A stretch of DNA of 28,281 bases from Bordetella parapertussis (GCA_945883145.1 CAMCXB010000029.1:1-28281), one strand, 5' to 3'. Counted from the first letter of the stretch, positions 17,629 through 25,467 are shown. A program made the numbers and translations. Notes: generated by a model not told the origin, from the sequence alone.

Positions 17629-18651
17629 TTAGAAATTGGTAACTACGCCAACTGAATAACCAGTGGTTGAACCTGTTGCTGTGTTGCCAGCTGCGAGTGA
17701 GCCGTACAGTGGCAAAATGCCGTTGGTACCACGACCAGCAATACCGTACAGGTAAGTGCGCTTTGACAGTGAGTACTGCACGCCAGCTACGGTTAAAGTT
17801 TGTGAAGTTGTTGCATTGTTTTTAGCATAGTTAACGCTAGCAGTCAGGTTCTCTACGAGGTTATAAGATGCGCCGAGGTGGTAGGTATTTGTGCTATCTG
17901 AAGCAGCAGCATCTGGATTGCTAGTGATGTAACCACCGGCGATACGTGCTGGGCCCATGTTATAAGCAGCTGATACTGTGTAGGCTGTAGTTGCAGCAGT
18001 ACCACTCTTCTGATAACCACCTGCTACGCTTAAGTCACCAGCTGCGTAGTTCACTGCAACTGCATCGTACTTACTTGCTGCTGGCTTAGTTGTGTCATTG
18101 CCGTTAGCGATCTGGGTCAGTGCTGTTGCGCTGATGCCGCCAATGTTTGGTGTTGAGTAAGAAACAGCATTAGGAATGAAGAAACCGCCAGTTGCTGTAG
18201 AACCGTAAGTTGTTGCACCTGCAGCGCCAGCCATAACCAACATGTTTACGTAGAAGCTTTCATTGCCGGTAGCAACACCGTTTAACGCAGCACCAACAAA
18301 TGGTGAGAATTGCAAGCCTAAACCGGTTGAACCGAAGTCACCAGCCAAACTAACATTAGCTAAACGATTGAACAGAGCAGCTGATGTACCTTTGTTTGAA
18401 GATTCGCCGGTGCCTGTATTCAAGCCGCCTTCTAATTGAAATGATGCTTTCATGCCGCCGGTCAGTTCGTCTGAACCTTTAACACCGATAACGGAAGTAT
18501 CCCAGTTGCTGTGCATCATCTGTGTAGCTTGACCAGTTACGCGTGAAACTGAAGCGTCTAAACGACCATATACAGTTGTTGAGCCTTCAGCCATTGCTGC
18601 GGTCGAAGCTACTAAAGCCAAGACTGCTAATGCAATTTTAGTATTTCTCAT
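17629..18651 (-). CDS. Outer-membrane porin (Gram-negative porin, Porin_4 type)
   Basis: A 340-residue precursor with signal peptide MRNTKIALAVLALVASTAAMA and mature start EGSTTVYGRLDASVSRVTG. Alternating amphipathic beta-strands and the C-terminal TGYSVGVVTNF (ending in Phe) mark a 16-strand trimeric porin of the burkholderial type. A good ribosome-binding site, ggaga, lies 8 nt upstream of ATG 18651. The codons are notably regular (many gct/gca/gtt), as expected for a highly expressed protein. The leader upstream carries inverted and direct repeats (18698-18726). It is divergent from coq7 and is closed by the hairpin at 17561. Confidence 0.94.
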   Translation of the reverse strand: MRNTKIALAVLALVASTAAMAEGSTTVYGRLDASVSRVTGQATQMMHSNWDTSVIGVKGSDELTGGMKASFQLEGGLNTGTGESSNKGTSAALFNRLANVSLAGDFGSTGLGLQFSPFVGAALNGVATGNESFYVNMLVMAGAAGATTYGSTATGGFFIPNAVSYSTPNIGGISATALTQIANGNDTTKPAASKYDAVAVNYAAGDLSVAGGYQKSGTAATTAYTVSAAYNMGPARIAGGYITSNPDAAASDSTNTYHLGASYNLVENLTASVNYAKNNATTSQTLTVAGVQYSLSKRTYLYGIAGRGTNGILPLYGSLAAGNTATGSTTGYSVGVVTNF

Positions 18652-18697
18652 TTTTTAATCTCCAAAATGTTGTGATGCTAAAATTTCGTTGTTGCGT

Positions 18698-18720
18698 CGC
18701 GCAAAACGGTGTTTTACGCG
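18698..18720 (-). repeat. Imperfect inverted repeat in the porin leader
   Basis: cgcgcaaaac / gttttacgcg, ten bases each with one mismatch and a 3-nt centre, about 50 nt upstream of the porin start at 18651. The motif is partly repeated in direct orientation just beside it (gcggcaaaacg, 18718-18728), and outer gcgtcg (18694-18699) and cgacgc (18727-18732) could pair as a longer stem. It could be an mRNA leader structure or an operator; neither is proved. Confidence 0.4.
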
Positions 18721-18882
18721 GCAAAACGACGCTCCGAGACCAGAGGATCAAAGAGTTAACATGCATTGAAGCAAAACTATTCCCATAGGGCAAAGTTAAT
18801 TCTTCTTTTGCGGAAACTTTGTACGATAATCGTTGTTTTCATACAACGCTAGCCCGAATACGTTAACTTACTGATAATTAAA

Positions 18883-19506
18883 ATGTCTCTAGATCACTTC
18901 ATTTCCACATTTGATAAAAGCTTGCGCATCGTTGCTGGCGTGACATCTGCTCATCGCCCCAATCCTGCGGGCAATTCTGTCTCGGGCCAACTGACTGATG
19001 AAGAGCGCCGACACAGCGCTGGTCTGATGCGGGTGAATCATGTAGGTGAGGTCTGTGCTCAGGCTTTATATCAAGCGCAGAGTTACTTTGCGCGTTCAGA
19101 CGTGGCGCGTCAGCAATTCAAGTTAGCGGGTGCTGAGGAAATGGATCATTTAGCCTGGACATCTGAGAGGCTAAAAGAATTAGGTTCACGACCCAGTTTG
19201 CTTAACCCCCTTTGGTATGCAGGCGCATTTGCTATGGGCGCGATTGCAGCGAACTTAGGTGATGCAAATAGCTTAGGTTTTGTGGTGGAGACAGAGAAAC
19301 AAGTCGAAGCACATTTAAATCATCACCTAGCTGAATTGCCAGAGCAGGATCTGCACTCAAGAGCAATCGTTGCTCAAATGCGCGATGATGAAATTGCCCA
19401 TGGCGCTGCAGCACATGACTTAGGTGGAGTAGACATGCCGCAGCCTATCAAAGTAGGCATGCAGCTCATTTCTAAAGTGATGACCAAGACAGCGTATTAC
19501 CTGTAA
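18883..19506 (+). CDS. coq7: 2-polyprenyl-3-methyl-6-methoxy-1,4-benzoquinol hydroxylase (Coq7 family)
   Basis: A 207-residue di-iron carboxylate hydroxylase that carries out the penultimate hydroxylation in ubiquinone synthesis, acting at the inner membrane. The di-iron ligands are visible: Glu56 in NHVGEVCAQ, the ExxH pair Glu86/His89 in EEMDHLAW, a Glu in VVETEKQVEAHL (136 or 138) and the second ExxH Glu170/His173 in DDEIAHG. The hydrophobic segment around 110-125 (WYAGAFAMGAIAANLG) is the membrane-contact helix. This family replaces the flavoprotein UbiF of E. coli in many betaproteobacteria. It is divergent from the porin and converges on osmC with a 46-nt gap. Confidence 0.95.
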   Translation: MSLDHFISTFDKSLRIVAGVTSAHRPNPAGNSVSGQLTDEERRHSAGLMRVNHVGEVCAQALYQAQSYFARSDVARQQFKLAGAEEMDHLAWTSERLKELGSRPSLLNPLWYAGAFAMGAIAANLGDANSLGFVVETEKQVEAHLNHHLAELPEQDLHSRAIVAQMRDDEIAHGAAAHDLGGVDMPQPIKVGMQLISKVMTKTAYYL

Positions 19507-19552
19507 GCCTCATCAACTTCTTAGTAAATATGAGGGTGCAACTGCAATGCAT

Positions 19553-19990
19553 CTAAAAAGTTGCGGGGCCTTCTTCTATCACTTCAAAAGAATGTGTGAT
19601 CTCTGCTGTTTTTTCCATCATGATGGAAGCGGAGCAGTATTTTTCATGCGAGAGTTTGATAGCGCGTTCAACGAGGTTTGCTTTTAAATTGAAGCCTCTG
19701 ACGATGAAATGAAAATGCACTTTGGTAAATACCTTAGGATCTTTTTCAGCGCGTTCAGATTGCAGAGTGACATCGCAGCCACGTATATCTTGTCCACTCT
19801 TACGTAAGATCACAACGACGTCATAGGCTGTGCAACCACCGGTGCCTGCTAACACCACTTCCATAGGGCGCGGCGCGAGATTACGTCCACCGCCATCGGG
19901 CGCGCCATCCATGGTGACGATATGACCAGATCCAGTTTCAGCTGTAAAAGTCATGCCGGACAATCCAGTCCAGCGCACTGTGCATTCCAT
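19553..19990 (-). CDS. OsmC family protein (YhfA-like)
   Basis: A 145-residue cytosolic protein of the OsmC/Ohr superfamily. The two redox-active cysteines expected for thiol peroxidase function are present: Cys53 in GTGGCTAYD and Cys119 in HEKYCSASIM. The RNLAPRPMEVVLAGTGGC stretch is the core helix. OsmC/Ohr proteins reduce organic hydroperoxides; this subgroup (COG1765, YhfA-like) is less well characterised, and I would not call it Ohr. A reasonable promoter lies just upstream on the same strand (20023-20052). Confidence 0.9.
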   Translation of the reverse strand: MECTVRWTGLSGMTFTAETGSGHIVTMDGAPDGGGRNLAPRPMEVVLAGTGGCTAYDVVVILRKSGQDIRGCDVTLQSERAEKDPKVFTKVHFHFIVRGFNLKANLVERAIKLSHEKYCSASIMMEKTAEITHSFEVIEEGPATF

Positions 19991-20157
19991 AATTTTCCCG
20001 CTTAATGCAATTAAAGAAAGCTATTGTAATAGGACGATCTTGTCGCTGTCATGGCAAGCACAGTGAGTTTGCTTATCGTTTCAATAATAAAATCATGCTC
20101 CAGAAGCGAACTTTGACTGTTTAAGTCAGATGAATAAATGAAATCCCAGTGAATTGT
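19991..20157. other. Intergenic region upstream of osmC and rplM
   Basis: The roughly 300 nt between the divergent OsmC-family and rplM genes contain no credible coding frame. The part nearest osmC carries that gene's candidate promoter. A small palindrome, TGACT-gttta-AGTCA (20114-20128), sits 30 nt upstream of the rplM -35 box; I cannot connect it with a known regulator. The remainder shows nothing I recognise. Confidence 0.6.
20023..20052 (-). promoter_or_regulatory. Candidate sigma70 promoter for the OsmC-family gene
   Basis: On the reverse strand, ATGACA (20047-20052) and TACAAT (20023-20028) are separated by 18 nt; each matches its consensus hexamer at five of six positions. Transcription would start near 20016, giving a leader of about 25 nt. 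The assignment is by consensus only. Confidence 0.5.
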
Positions 20158-20187
20158 TTGACTCCAAGTACTTGAAAACACTATAAT
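20158..20187 (+). promoter_or_regulatory. Sigma70 promoter of the rplM-rpsI operon
   Basis: TTGACT (20158-20163) and a perfect TATAAT (20182-20187) are separated by 18 nt. Start of transcription is expected near 20194, giving a leader of about 98 nt. It is the best promoter match in the window and lies ahead of a highly expressed ribosomal-protein operon, as expected. Confidence 0.82.
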
Positions 20188-20193
20188 CTTCGG

Positions 20194-20291
20194 TTCCCCG
20201 ATTTAATTATCTTGGAAATAAGGCAGCGTCCGTCAAAGTAGTTCAACAAGACGGAACCACCATCACCCCTGTAACTTTTTTAGGATTCATC
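20194..20291 (+). promoter_or_regulatory. rplM-rpsI 5' leader, possible regulatory RNA
   Basis: The untranslated leader of about 98 nt contains tccgtc (20229-20234) able to pair with gacgga (20250-20255). An alternative pairing, ggttcc (20192-20197) with ggaacc (20253-20258), shares the ggA segment and so excludes the first, but its left arm straddles the predicted transcription start. In E. coli the L13 protein is known to repress this operon through its leader; whether this sequence does the same is inference. The ribosome-binding site agga lies at 20281-20284. Confidence 0.4.
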
Positions 20292-20720
20292 ATGAAAACC
20301 TTTTCCGCTAAAGACCATGAGGTCAAGCGCGACTGGTTCGTGATTGACGCGACGGACAAAGTCCTCGGACGTGTTGCCAGCGAAGTGGCACGCCGATTAC
20401 GCGGCAAACACAAGCCAGAGTTCACACCGCACGTCGACACGGGCGATTTTATCGTTGTAGTCAATGCAGGTAAGTTGCGCGTGACCGGCAACAAAGCTAC
20501 TGACCGCAGCTACTTCCGTCACTCCGGTTATCCGGGCGGTATTTACGAAACCAATTTCCAGAAAATGCAACAGCGTTTTCCGGGTCGTGCATTAGAAAAA
20601 GCGGTCAAAGGCATGTTGCCTAAAGGACCCTTGGGCTATGCAATGATCAAAAAGCTAAAGGTTTATGCAGAAAGCACGCATCCGCATGCTGCTCAACAAC
20701 CTAAGCCACTTGAATTCTAA
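20292..20720 (+). CDS. rplM: 50S ribosomal protein L13
   Basis: A 142-residue ribosomal protein matching the usual bacterial length. MKTFSAK, then DWFVIDATDKVLGRVASEVA (about 15-34), KHKPEFTPHVDTGDFIVVVNA (about 40-60) and the C-terminal KLKVYAESTHPHAAQQP are characteristic of L13, an early-assembly protein of the large subunit. Ribosome-binding site agga 7 nt upstream of the ATG. It is the first gene of the two-gene operon with rpsI, the standard bacterial order. Confidence 0.98.
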   Translation: MKTFSAKDHEVKRDWFVIDATDKVLGRVASEVARRLRGKHKPEFTPHVDTGDFIVVVNAGKLRVTGNKATDRSYFRHSGYPGGIYETNFQKMQQRFPGRALEKAVKGMLPKGPLGYAMIKKLKVYAESTHPHAAQQPKPLEF

Positions 20721-20729
20721 GGAACAGAC

Positions 20730-21122
20730 ATGATCGGTAACTACAACTACGGAACCGGCCGTCGCAAGAGTGCAGTGGCTCGTGTATTCATCAAGTCCGG
20801 TTCGGGCAAGATCACTGTGAACGGTAAAGCGGCAGCTGAATATTTTTCGCGTGAGACAGGTTTGATGGTTATTCGTCAACCACTGGTACTCACTAACAAT
20901 GTTGAGCGTTTTGACATCATGGTGAATGTGCATGGTGGCGGTGAATCCGGTCAAGCCGGTGCAGTTCGTCATGGCATTACACGCGCACTCATCGATTACG
21001 ATGCAACGTTAAAACCAGAACTGTCGAAAGCCGGTTTTGTAACGCGTGATGCACGTGAAGTTGAACGTAAAAAAGTCGGTCTGCGCAAAGCTCGTCGCGC
21101 AAAGCAATTCTCCAAGCGTTAA
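20730..21122 (+). CDS. rpsI: 30S ribosomal protein S9
   Basis: A 130-residue small-subunit protein. TGRRKSAVARVFIKSGSGK near the N-terminus, RQPLVLTN in the middle and the very basic C-terminal tail KKVGLRKARRAKQFSKR, whose last residues reach toward the P-site tRNA in known ribosome structures, identify S9. It starts 9 nt after the rplM stop with its own aagga ribosome-binding site, so it is translated from the same mRNA. A strong terminator follows 27 nt after the stop. Confidence 0.98.
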   Translation: MIGNYNYGTGRRKSAVARVFIKSGSGKITVNGKAAAEYFSRETGLMVIRQPLVLTNNVERFDIMVNVHGGGESGQAGAVRHGITRALIDYDATLKPELSKAGFVTRDAREVERKKVGLRKARRAKQFSKR

Positions 21123-21148
21123 TCAACGTTGGATTAGTAATGCAATTG

Positions 21149-21178
21149 CCGCCGGGTTTGTGCCCGGCGGTTTTTTTT
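21149..21178 (+). terminator. Rho-independent terminator of rplM-rpsI
   Basis: A perfect 8-bp GC-rich stem ccgccggg / cccggcgg with a 6-nt loop is followed by eight T's. It ends the ribosomal-protein operon and separates it from argC. Confidence 0.96.
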
Positions 21179-21274
21179 GTCTGCTTGAATGGTGTGATGC
21201 TGTGCTGATAATCAACTTTATATATTTAGCCAGTAAAATCGCAAGATGAAACTCAGTTTGGAAAAGGAACAGCC

Positions 21275-22318
21275 ATGATTAAGATAGGCATAGTTGGCGG
21301 TACAGGCTACACCGGTGTGGAGTTGTTGCGCATACTGGCAGCGCATCCACATGCAGAGTTAACTGCAATCACTTCACGCAAAGAAGATGGCATGCCTGTG
21401 GCAGAGATGTTTCCTTCCTTACGTGGTTTTGTGTCACTTGCATTTTCTGCTCCTGAAAAAACTCCCTTGCATGAATGTGATGTCGTGTTCTTTGCTACGC
21501 CACATGGTGTCGCGATGGCGCAAGCACGTGAATTACTCGCTGCGGGAGTGAAGGTCATAGACTTAGCAGCAGATTTTCGTTTGAAAGACACGGCTGAATT
21601 TGAAAAGTGGTATGGCATGCCGCATAGCTGTCCTGATTTACTTGCTGAAGCAGTGTATGGCTTGCCTGAAATTAATCGCGAAGCAATAAAATCTGCACGC
21701 ATCATCGGTTTGCCCGGTTGTTATCCAACCTCCATGCAACTGGGTTATGCACCCTTGCTCGCACAAAAGAAATCATTAGTGAATGAGTCTGCATTGATTG
21801 CAGATTGCAAATCCGGTGTTTCAGGTGGGGGACGTAAAGCAGAAGTGCATGCATTGTTAGCCGAAGCTTCCGATAACTTTAAAGCCTATGGCGTGAAAGG
21901 TCATAGACATTTGCCTGAGACCGTTCAAGGCTTGCAAGCTATTGCAGGTAGAAAAATTGGGCTCACTTTCGTGCCGCATTTAGTACCCATGATACGGGGC
22001 ATACACTCCACTCTCTATGCAACGATACTGCCTGAAGCTCGCGATATGGATTTTCAATCTTTGTATGAAGATTATTATCGCGATTCTGTGTTTGTTGATG
22101 TACTACCGGCAGGCAGTCATCCTGAAACACGTTCAGTGCGTGGGTCGAATATGTTGCGCATAGCAGTGCACAGACCAGCCGGTAGTGATCAGCTTGTCAT
22201 ACTCGTTGTCGAAGACAACTTGGTTAAAGGTGCTGCTGGTCAGGGCGTGCAGTGTATGAACATCATGTTTAATCTGGATGAGAGCACGGGCTTAAGACAA
22301 GTGCCCGTCATGCCTTAA
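21275..22318 (+). CDS. argC: N-acetyl-gamma-glutamyl-phosphate reductase
   Basis: A 347-residue enzyme that reduces N-acetylglutamyl phosphate with NADPH to the semialdehyde, the third step of arginine synthesis. The N-terminal nucleotide-binding motif is GGTGYTG (8-14); the catalytic Cys149 is in IGLPGCYPTS. KSGVSGGGRKAE and KGHRHLPE are further ArgC signatures. Length is that of the long (type 1) form. Start supported by aagga 8 nt upstream. It stands alone between the rpsI terminator and erpA; no other arginine gene is adjacent. Confidence 0.97.
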   Translation: MIKIGIVGGTGYTGVELLRILAAHPHAELTAITSRKEDGMPVAEMFPSLRGFVSLAFSAPEKTPLHECDVVFFATPHGVAMAQARELLAAGVKVIDLAADFRLKDTAEFEKWYGMPHSCPDLLAEAVYGLPEINREAIKSARIIGLPGCYPTSMQLGYAPLLAQKKSLVNESALIADCKSGVSGGGRKAEVHALLAEASDNFKAYGVKGHRHLPETVQGLQAIAGRKIGLTFVPHLVPMIRGIHSTLYATILPEARDMDFQSLYEDYYRDSVFVDVLPAGSHPETRSVRGSNMLRIAVHRPAGSDQLVILVVEDNLVKGAAGQGVQCMNIMFNLDESTGLRQVPVMP

Positions 22319-22401
22319 CCCTATAAAATGCAGGTGTTTTGCCTCATAATGGGGTCATAACTGGTCTAATGCTAACTAGCACTGGATTCGTTGGTTCGGG
22401 C

Positions 22402-22407
22402 TATAAT
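22402..22407 (+). promoter_or_regulatory. Candidate -10 element ahead of erpA
   Basis: A perfect TATAAT preceded by gc lies 36 nt upstream of the erpA start. I do not find a convincing -35 box at 16-18 nt, so this may be an activated promoter or a chance match. Separate transcription from argC is plausible, given the 125-nt gap. Confidence 0.4.
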
Positions 22408-22443
22408 CCCCACCCGTTGGACAAATTTTGCAGGAGCGTGAAA

Positions 22444-22794
22444 ATGAACGCCATTACTGAAATGCCAGCACCGATTGTTTTTACCGATAGCGCCGCGAAT
22501 AAAGTCGCGCAGCTGATCCAAGAAGAAGGCAATCCTGATTTGAAGTTACGTGTCTTCGTTCAGGGCGGTGGCTGCTCTGGTTTCCAATACGGTTTTACGT
22601 TTGATGAAATCGTCAATGAAGATGACACCACCATGGATAAAAATGGTGTGCAGTTATTGGTAGATTCAATGAGCTATCAATACTTAGTCGGTGCTGAGAT
22701 TGATTACAAAGATGATTTAGAAGGCGCACAGTTCGTCATCAAAAATCCGAATGCCACCACAACATGTGGTTGCGGTTCTTCATTCTCTGCTTAA
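22444..22794 (+). CDS. erpA: Iron-sulfur cluster insertion protein ErpA
   Basis: From ATG 22444 the protein is 116 residues, the normal size of an A-type carrier. The three conserved cysteines are Cys44 in GGGCSGFQYGF and Cys108/Cys110 in the C-terminal CGCGSSFSA. It delivers Fe-S clusters to apoproteins. ATG 22444 is chosen because ggag lies 8 nt upstream; an in-frame ATG at 22339 would add 35 residues that include the promoter-like TATAAT and match nothing in the family. Sequence features (MPAPIVFTDSAANKV, TFDE) favour ErpA over IscA or SufA. It converges on anmK across a hairpin. Confidence 0.95.
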   Translation: MNAITEMPAPIVFTDSAANKVAQLIQEEGNPDLKLRVFVQGGGCSGFQYGFTFDEIVNEDDTTMDKNGVQLLVDSMSYQYLVGAEIDYKDDLEGAQFVIKNPNATTTCGCGSSFSA

Positions 22795-22819
22795 TTCCTC
22801 ACTCGCTTAGTTAGGTCTA

Positions 22820-22846
22820 ATCCGGCGTATTGTTTTTACGCCGGAT
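22820..22846. terminator. Hairpin between erpA and anmK, overlapping the anmK stop
   Basis: A perfect 10-bp stem atccggcgta / tacgccggat with a 7-nt T-rich loop. The anmK stop codon (22836-22838, reverse) lies at the loop and right-arm junction. Neither strand has a T-run after the stem, so it is a weak intrinsic terminator at best; it could protect 3' ends of both mRNAs instead. Confidence 0.55.
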
Positions 22847-23921
22847 AAAGCGCACCTAATATTCTCAAACCTTGTGCTCCAGTCACAGCTGGAAGATTGC
22901 CAGGTTGTTTCAAACAAAATTGTTTCGCTAGCCATGCAAAAGCGGTGGCTTCAACTTCCGAAACAGGAATGCCTAATGATCCTGTGTCGGTAACAGCTAA
23001 GCCAGAGAGTTGATGAATCAAGCCCATTAAATGGGTGTTCCTAGCACCACCACCACAGACAACAATCTCTGCTGCATCGGGCGCATAGCGCTTGATAGCA
23101 TAACATAAGCTCTGCGCTGTAAAAGCAGTCAGCGTGGCTTGCACATCGACTGTATTCAAATTATGGTGTGCCAGTTGAGTAGCAAGCCAAGCGTGATTAA
23201 AAAGATCACGTCCTGTGCTTTTTGGCGGGGCAAGCTTGAGAAAAGCTTCATCCATGAAGCGAGCAAGTAAAGTCGCATCAACATTGCCACTAGCTGCCCA
23301 CTTTCCTTCTGCATCATATGCTAGTGATTGATGTTCTTTAATCCATGCATCCATCAACATATTGCCCGGACCGGTATCAAAACCTAGCACAGTGCCATTG
23401 GCACGCAAAATCGTAATGTTACTAATGCCGCCGATATTCGCAATAACACGCGTTTTATCTTGACTGCTAAACACTGCTTGATGAAAAGCAGGAACGAGTG
23501 GCGCGCCTTGACCGCCAGCTGCAATATCACGGCTTCTGAAATCCGCTACCACATCAATGCCAGTTAACTCAGTTAACAACGCAGGATTATTTATTTGACG
23601 CGTATAACCTAACTCAGGTCTATGGCGTATGGTTTGTCCATGTGCGCCAATTGCAGTAATTTGTTTTTTATCTAGTTGCGCTTTATCGAGTAAAGCATGC
23701 ACGCATGCAGCATATAAATGTGCGATTTGATTGGCTGCCAATGCTTCATGATGTAATTCATTTTCAGAAGCAGTTTGCAAGCGCATCAGCACTTCTTGCA
23801 GGTCTTCAGGAAAAGGAATGTAAGCAGCGTGATGAATATTTTTAAAGTCTGTTAATACGCCATCCACGCCATCTAAACTAGTGCCAGACATCAGACCTAT
23901 GGTGACAGCATGAGCTTGCAT
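22836..23921 (-). CDS. anmK: Anhydro-N-acetylmuramic acid kinase
   Basis: A 361-residue sugar kinase that converts 1,6-anhydro-MurNAc, released from the cell wall by lytic transglycosylases, into MurNAc-6-phosphate for recycling. GLMSGTSLDGVDG (9-21) at the N-terminus, GAHGQTIRHRP near 93, ANIGGISNIT near 162, GFDTGPGNMLMD near 180 and VCGGGARN near 289 are the ASKHA-fold phosphate and sugar motifs of AnmK. Start ATG 23921 is adopted; the ribosome-binding site is poor. It lies just downstream of the M23 peptidoglycan peptidase on the same strand (47-nt gap), so wall cleavage and fragment recycling may be coexpressed. Confidence 0.96.
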   Translation of the reverse strand: MQAHAVTIGLMSGTSLDGVDGVLTDFKNIHHAAYIPFPEDLQEVLMRLQTASENELHHEALAANQIAHLYAACVHALLDKAQLDKKQITAIGAHGQTIRHRPELGYTRQINNPALLTELTGIDVVADFRSRDIAAGGQGAPLVPAFHQAVFSSQDKTRVIANIGGISNITILRANGTVLGFDTGPGNMLMDAWIKEHQSLAYDAEGKWAASGNVDATLLARFMDEAFLKLAPPKSTGRDLFNHAWLATQLAHHNLNTVDVQATLTAFTAQSLCYAIKRYAPDAAEIVVCGGGARNTHLMGLIHQLSGLAVTDTGSLGIPVSEVEATAFAWLAKQFCLKQPGNLPAVTGAQGLRILGALYPA

Positions 23922-23968
23922 AGGTAAGAGGTCAGTGATGGAGATTAGTGAAAGAGTGTGAAGCCAAC

Positions 23969-25366
23969 TCAGCGTGATGCGAGTCGTTCATCTCTAGGCA
24001 TCAGTAAAGCAAAACGATGTGCCATCGTGCTAGCAGTCGCATGGAAAATTTGTAAATCACTACCAGCTAGAGCTGGAGCTTCCGGCATGACGATGGAGTT
24101 TGGATTGCGTGCTTCATTACTAACGCGGAATTCATAATGCAAGTGCGGTCCAGTTGACCAACCTGTGGTGCCGACATAACCAATCACATCACCACGACTG
24201 ACTTTCACACCTTTACGCATACCAGTTGCAAGACTATTCATGTGGGCATACGCGGTTGAGTAATGACCACCATGCTGCACCACGATCATATTGCCGTAAC
24301 CACCTTGATTGCCTGCAAAATCAATCACACCATCACCAACAGAACGAATCGGTGTGCCAACTGGTGCGGCAAAATCAATACCCTTATGCTGTTTCCATAA
24401 TCCAGAAATTGGATGTACACGTAGTGAGAAGCCAGAAGTCACACGAGAAAATTCTAGTGGTGATTTTAAAAATACTTTTTTCAATGATTTGCCATTACTG
24501 TCGTAATAGCCACCCTGATTGTTTTCTTGATCGCCAAACCAGATCGCTTGTAATGTTCTTCCACCATTCAAGAATTCAGCTCCTAAGATACGACCAGTGC
24601 GTACGTATTCACCTTCTTGCCACAAACTTTCGTAGATCACATTAAAACGATCACCACGACGTAGATCAGAAGCGAAATCAATGTCATAAGAAAAAATATC
24701 GACTAACTGCATCGCGACTGCATCAGGGATTTGCGCACTATCCGTCGCTGCAAACAAGGTTGAGCGAATTTCACCAGAACGCATTTCAGTGCGGCGCTCT
24801 AAAATCGTTTCCATTTCCATGGAAGAGAAACCATCATTGGTGCGATTAATGCGAATTTTCTTGGTTGGAGATTTACCATCTGCGTAAATGGTAGTCGCTG
24901 ACAATAATTTTCCATTGCCATTGACTGTGGCACGCACCACGCGACCTGGACGCAGATTAATCAAATTGCGTGCTACTGGATCAGTGCGAATAAAATTCGC
25001 TGCTTGTTGATCATCCACACCTAATCGTTCTAGCAAAGAGCCCAGACTATCTCCAGAGCGCACGCGCTCTTCTGCAATAAACTGCTGTGAATCAGGACTA
25101 AGGGTTGCGATTTGAGAAGAAACGTCTGGCAGGGCTAATTCTTCCACTGTCGTGGTGGTGATGAAATTCGGTAATTCAGGCGCAGGCACAACGCCCATAG
25201 CGCCAAACGCGATAAAACCAAGACCCAGTGCATAAGCAGAGACGGATCGGGCTTTTCGGGAGTGACGCAGGGTGGACCAAATAACAGTCCTAATTTCAAT
25301 GAATTTATCTTTGAGGCGCATGCAATAAGCTAGAATCTGGCGTTTTTCTTCGGGCAATTGCGTCAA
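23969..25366 (-). CDS. M23 family peptidoglycan metallopeptidase with OapA/LysM-like domain
   Basis: Up to 465 residues. A basic cytosolic N-terminus leads to one membrane helix (about 43-61), then a LysM/OapA-like region (RVRSGDSLGSLLERLGV, about 101-117), a middle domain, and a C-terminal LytM/M23 zinc endopeptidase: His327 and Asp331 in KQHKGIDFAAP, His375 in AYAHMN, and His408/His410 in GPHLHYEF. All metal and catalytic residues are intact, so it should be an active DD- or DL-endopeptidase (MepM-like) anchored to the inner membrane and cleaving cross-links during growth. The longest frame begins with TTG at 25366; an ATG at 25321 (residue 16) is a good alternative, and neither has a clear ribosome-binding site. 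It is divergent from tyrS and precedes anmK. Confidence 0.92.
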   Translation of the reverse strand: MTQLPEEKRQILAYCMRLKDKFIEIRTVIWSTLRHSRKARSVSAYALGLGFIAFGAMGVVPAPELPNFITTTTVEELALPDVSSQIATLSPDSQQFIAEERVRSGDSLGSLLERLGVDDQQAANFIRTDPVARNLINLRPGRVVRATVNGNGKLLSATTIYADGKSPTKKIRINRTNDGFSSMEMETILERRTEMRSGEIRSTLFAATDSAQIPDAVAMQLVDIFSYDIDFASDLRRGDRFNVIYESLWQEGEYVRTGRILGAEFLNGGRTLQAIWFGDQENNQGGYYDSNGKSLKKVFLKSPLEFSRVTSGFSLRVHPISGLWKQHKGIDFAAPVGTPIRSVGDGVIDFAGNQGGYGNMIVVQHGGHYSTAYAHMNSLATGMRKGVKVSRGDVIGYVGTTGWSTGPHLHYEFRVSNEARNPNSIVMPEAPALAGSDLQIFHATASTMAHRFALLMPRDERLASR

Positions 25367-25415
25367 CTGCCGTAAAAAGATGTATCCGCATTCTGGGCAA
25401 GAAAATAGACTGCGG

Positions 25416-25421
25416 ATTATA
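25416..25421 (-). promoter_or_regulatory. Candidate -10 element for the M23 peptidase gene
   Basis: Reverse-strand TATAAT at 25416-25421, about 50 nt before the TTG start, in the 101-nt region shared with tyrS. No -35 match at the usual spacing was found, so this is a weak call. Confidence 0.33.
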
Positions 25422-25467
25422 ACAAATGCCTTAGCAAAGCAGCCTTTAATTGCAAATAAGATAACTC

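Noticed and set aside
16313..18651. Recent tandem duplication of the two porin genes
   Set aside because: The proteins share the general porin fold, signal and C-terminal Phe but differ widely in length and loops, so this is old paralogy, not a fresh duplication.
24226..24645. 139-codon forward frame opposite the M23 peptidase gene
   Set aside because: It is antisense to the conserved catalytic domain; composition is His/Gln/Cys-rich, as expected of a shadow, and no start signal was seen.
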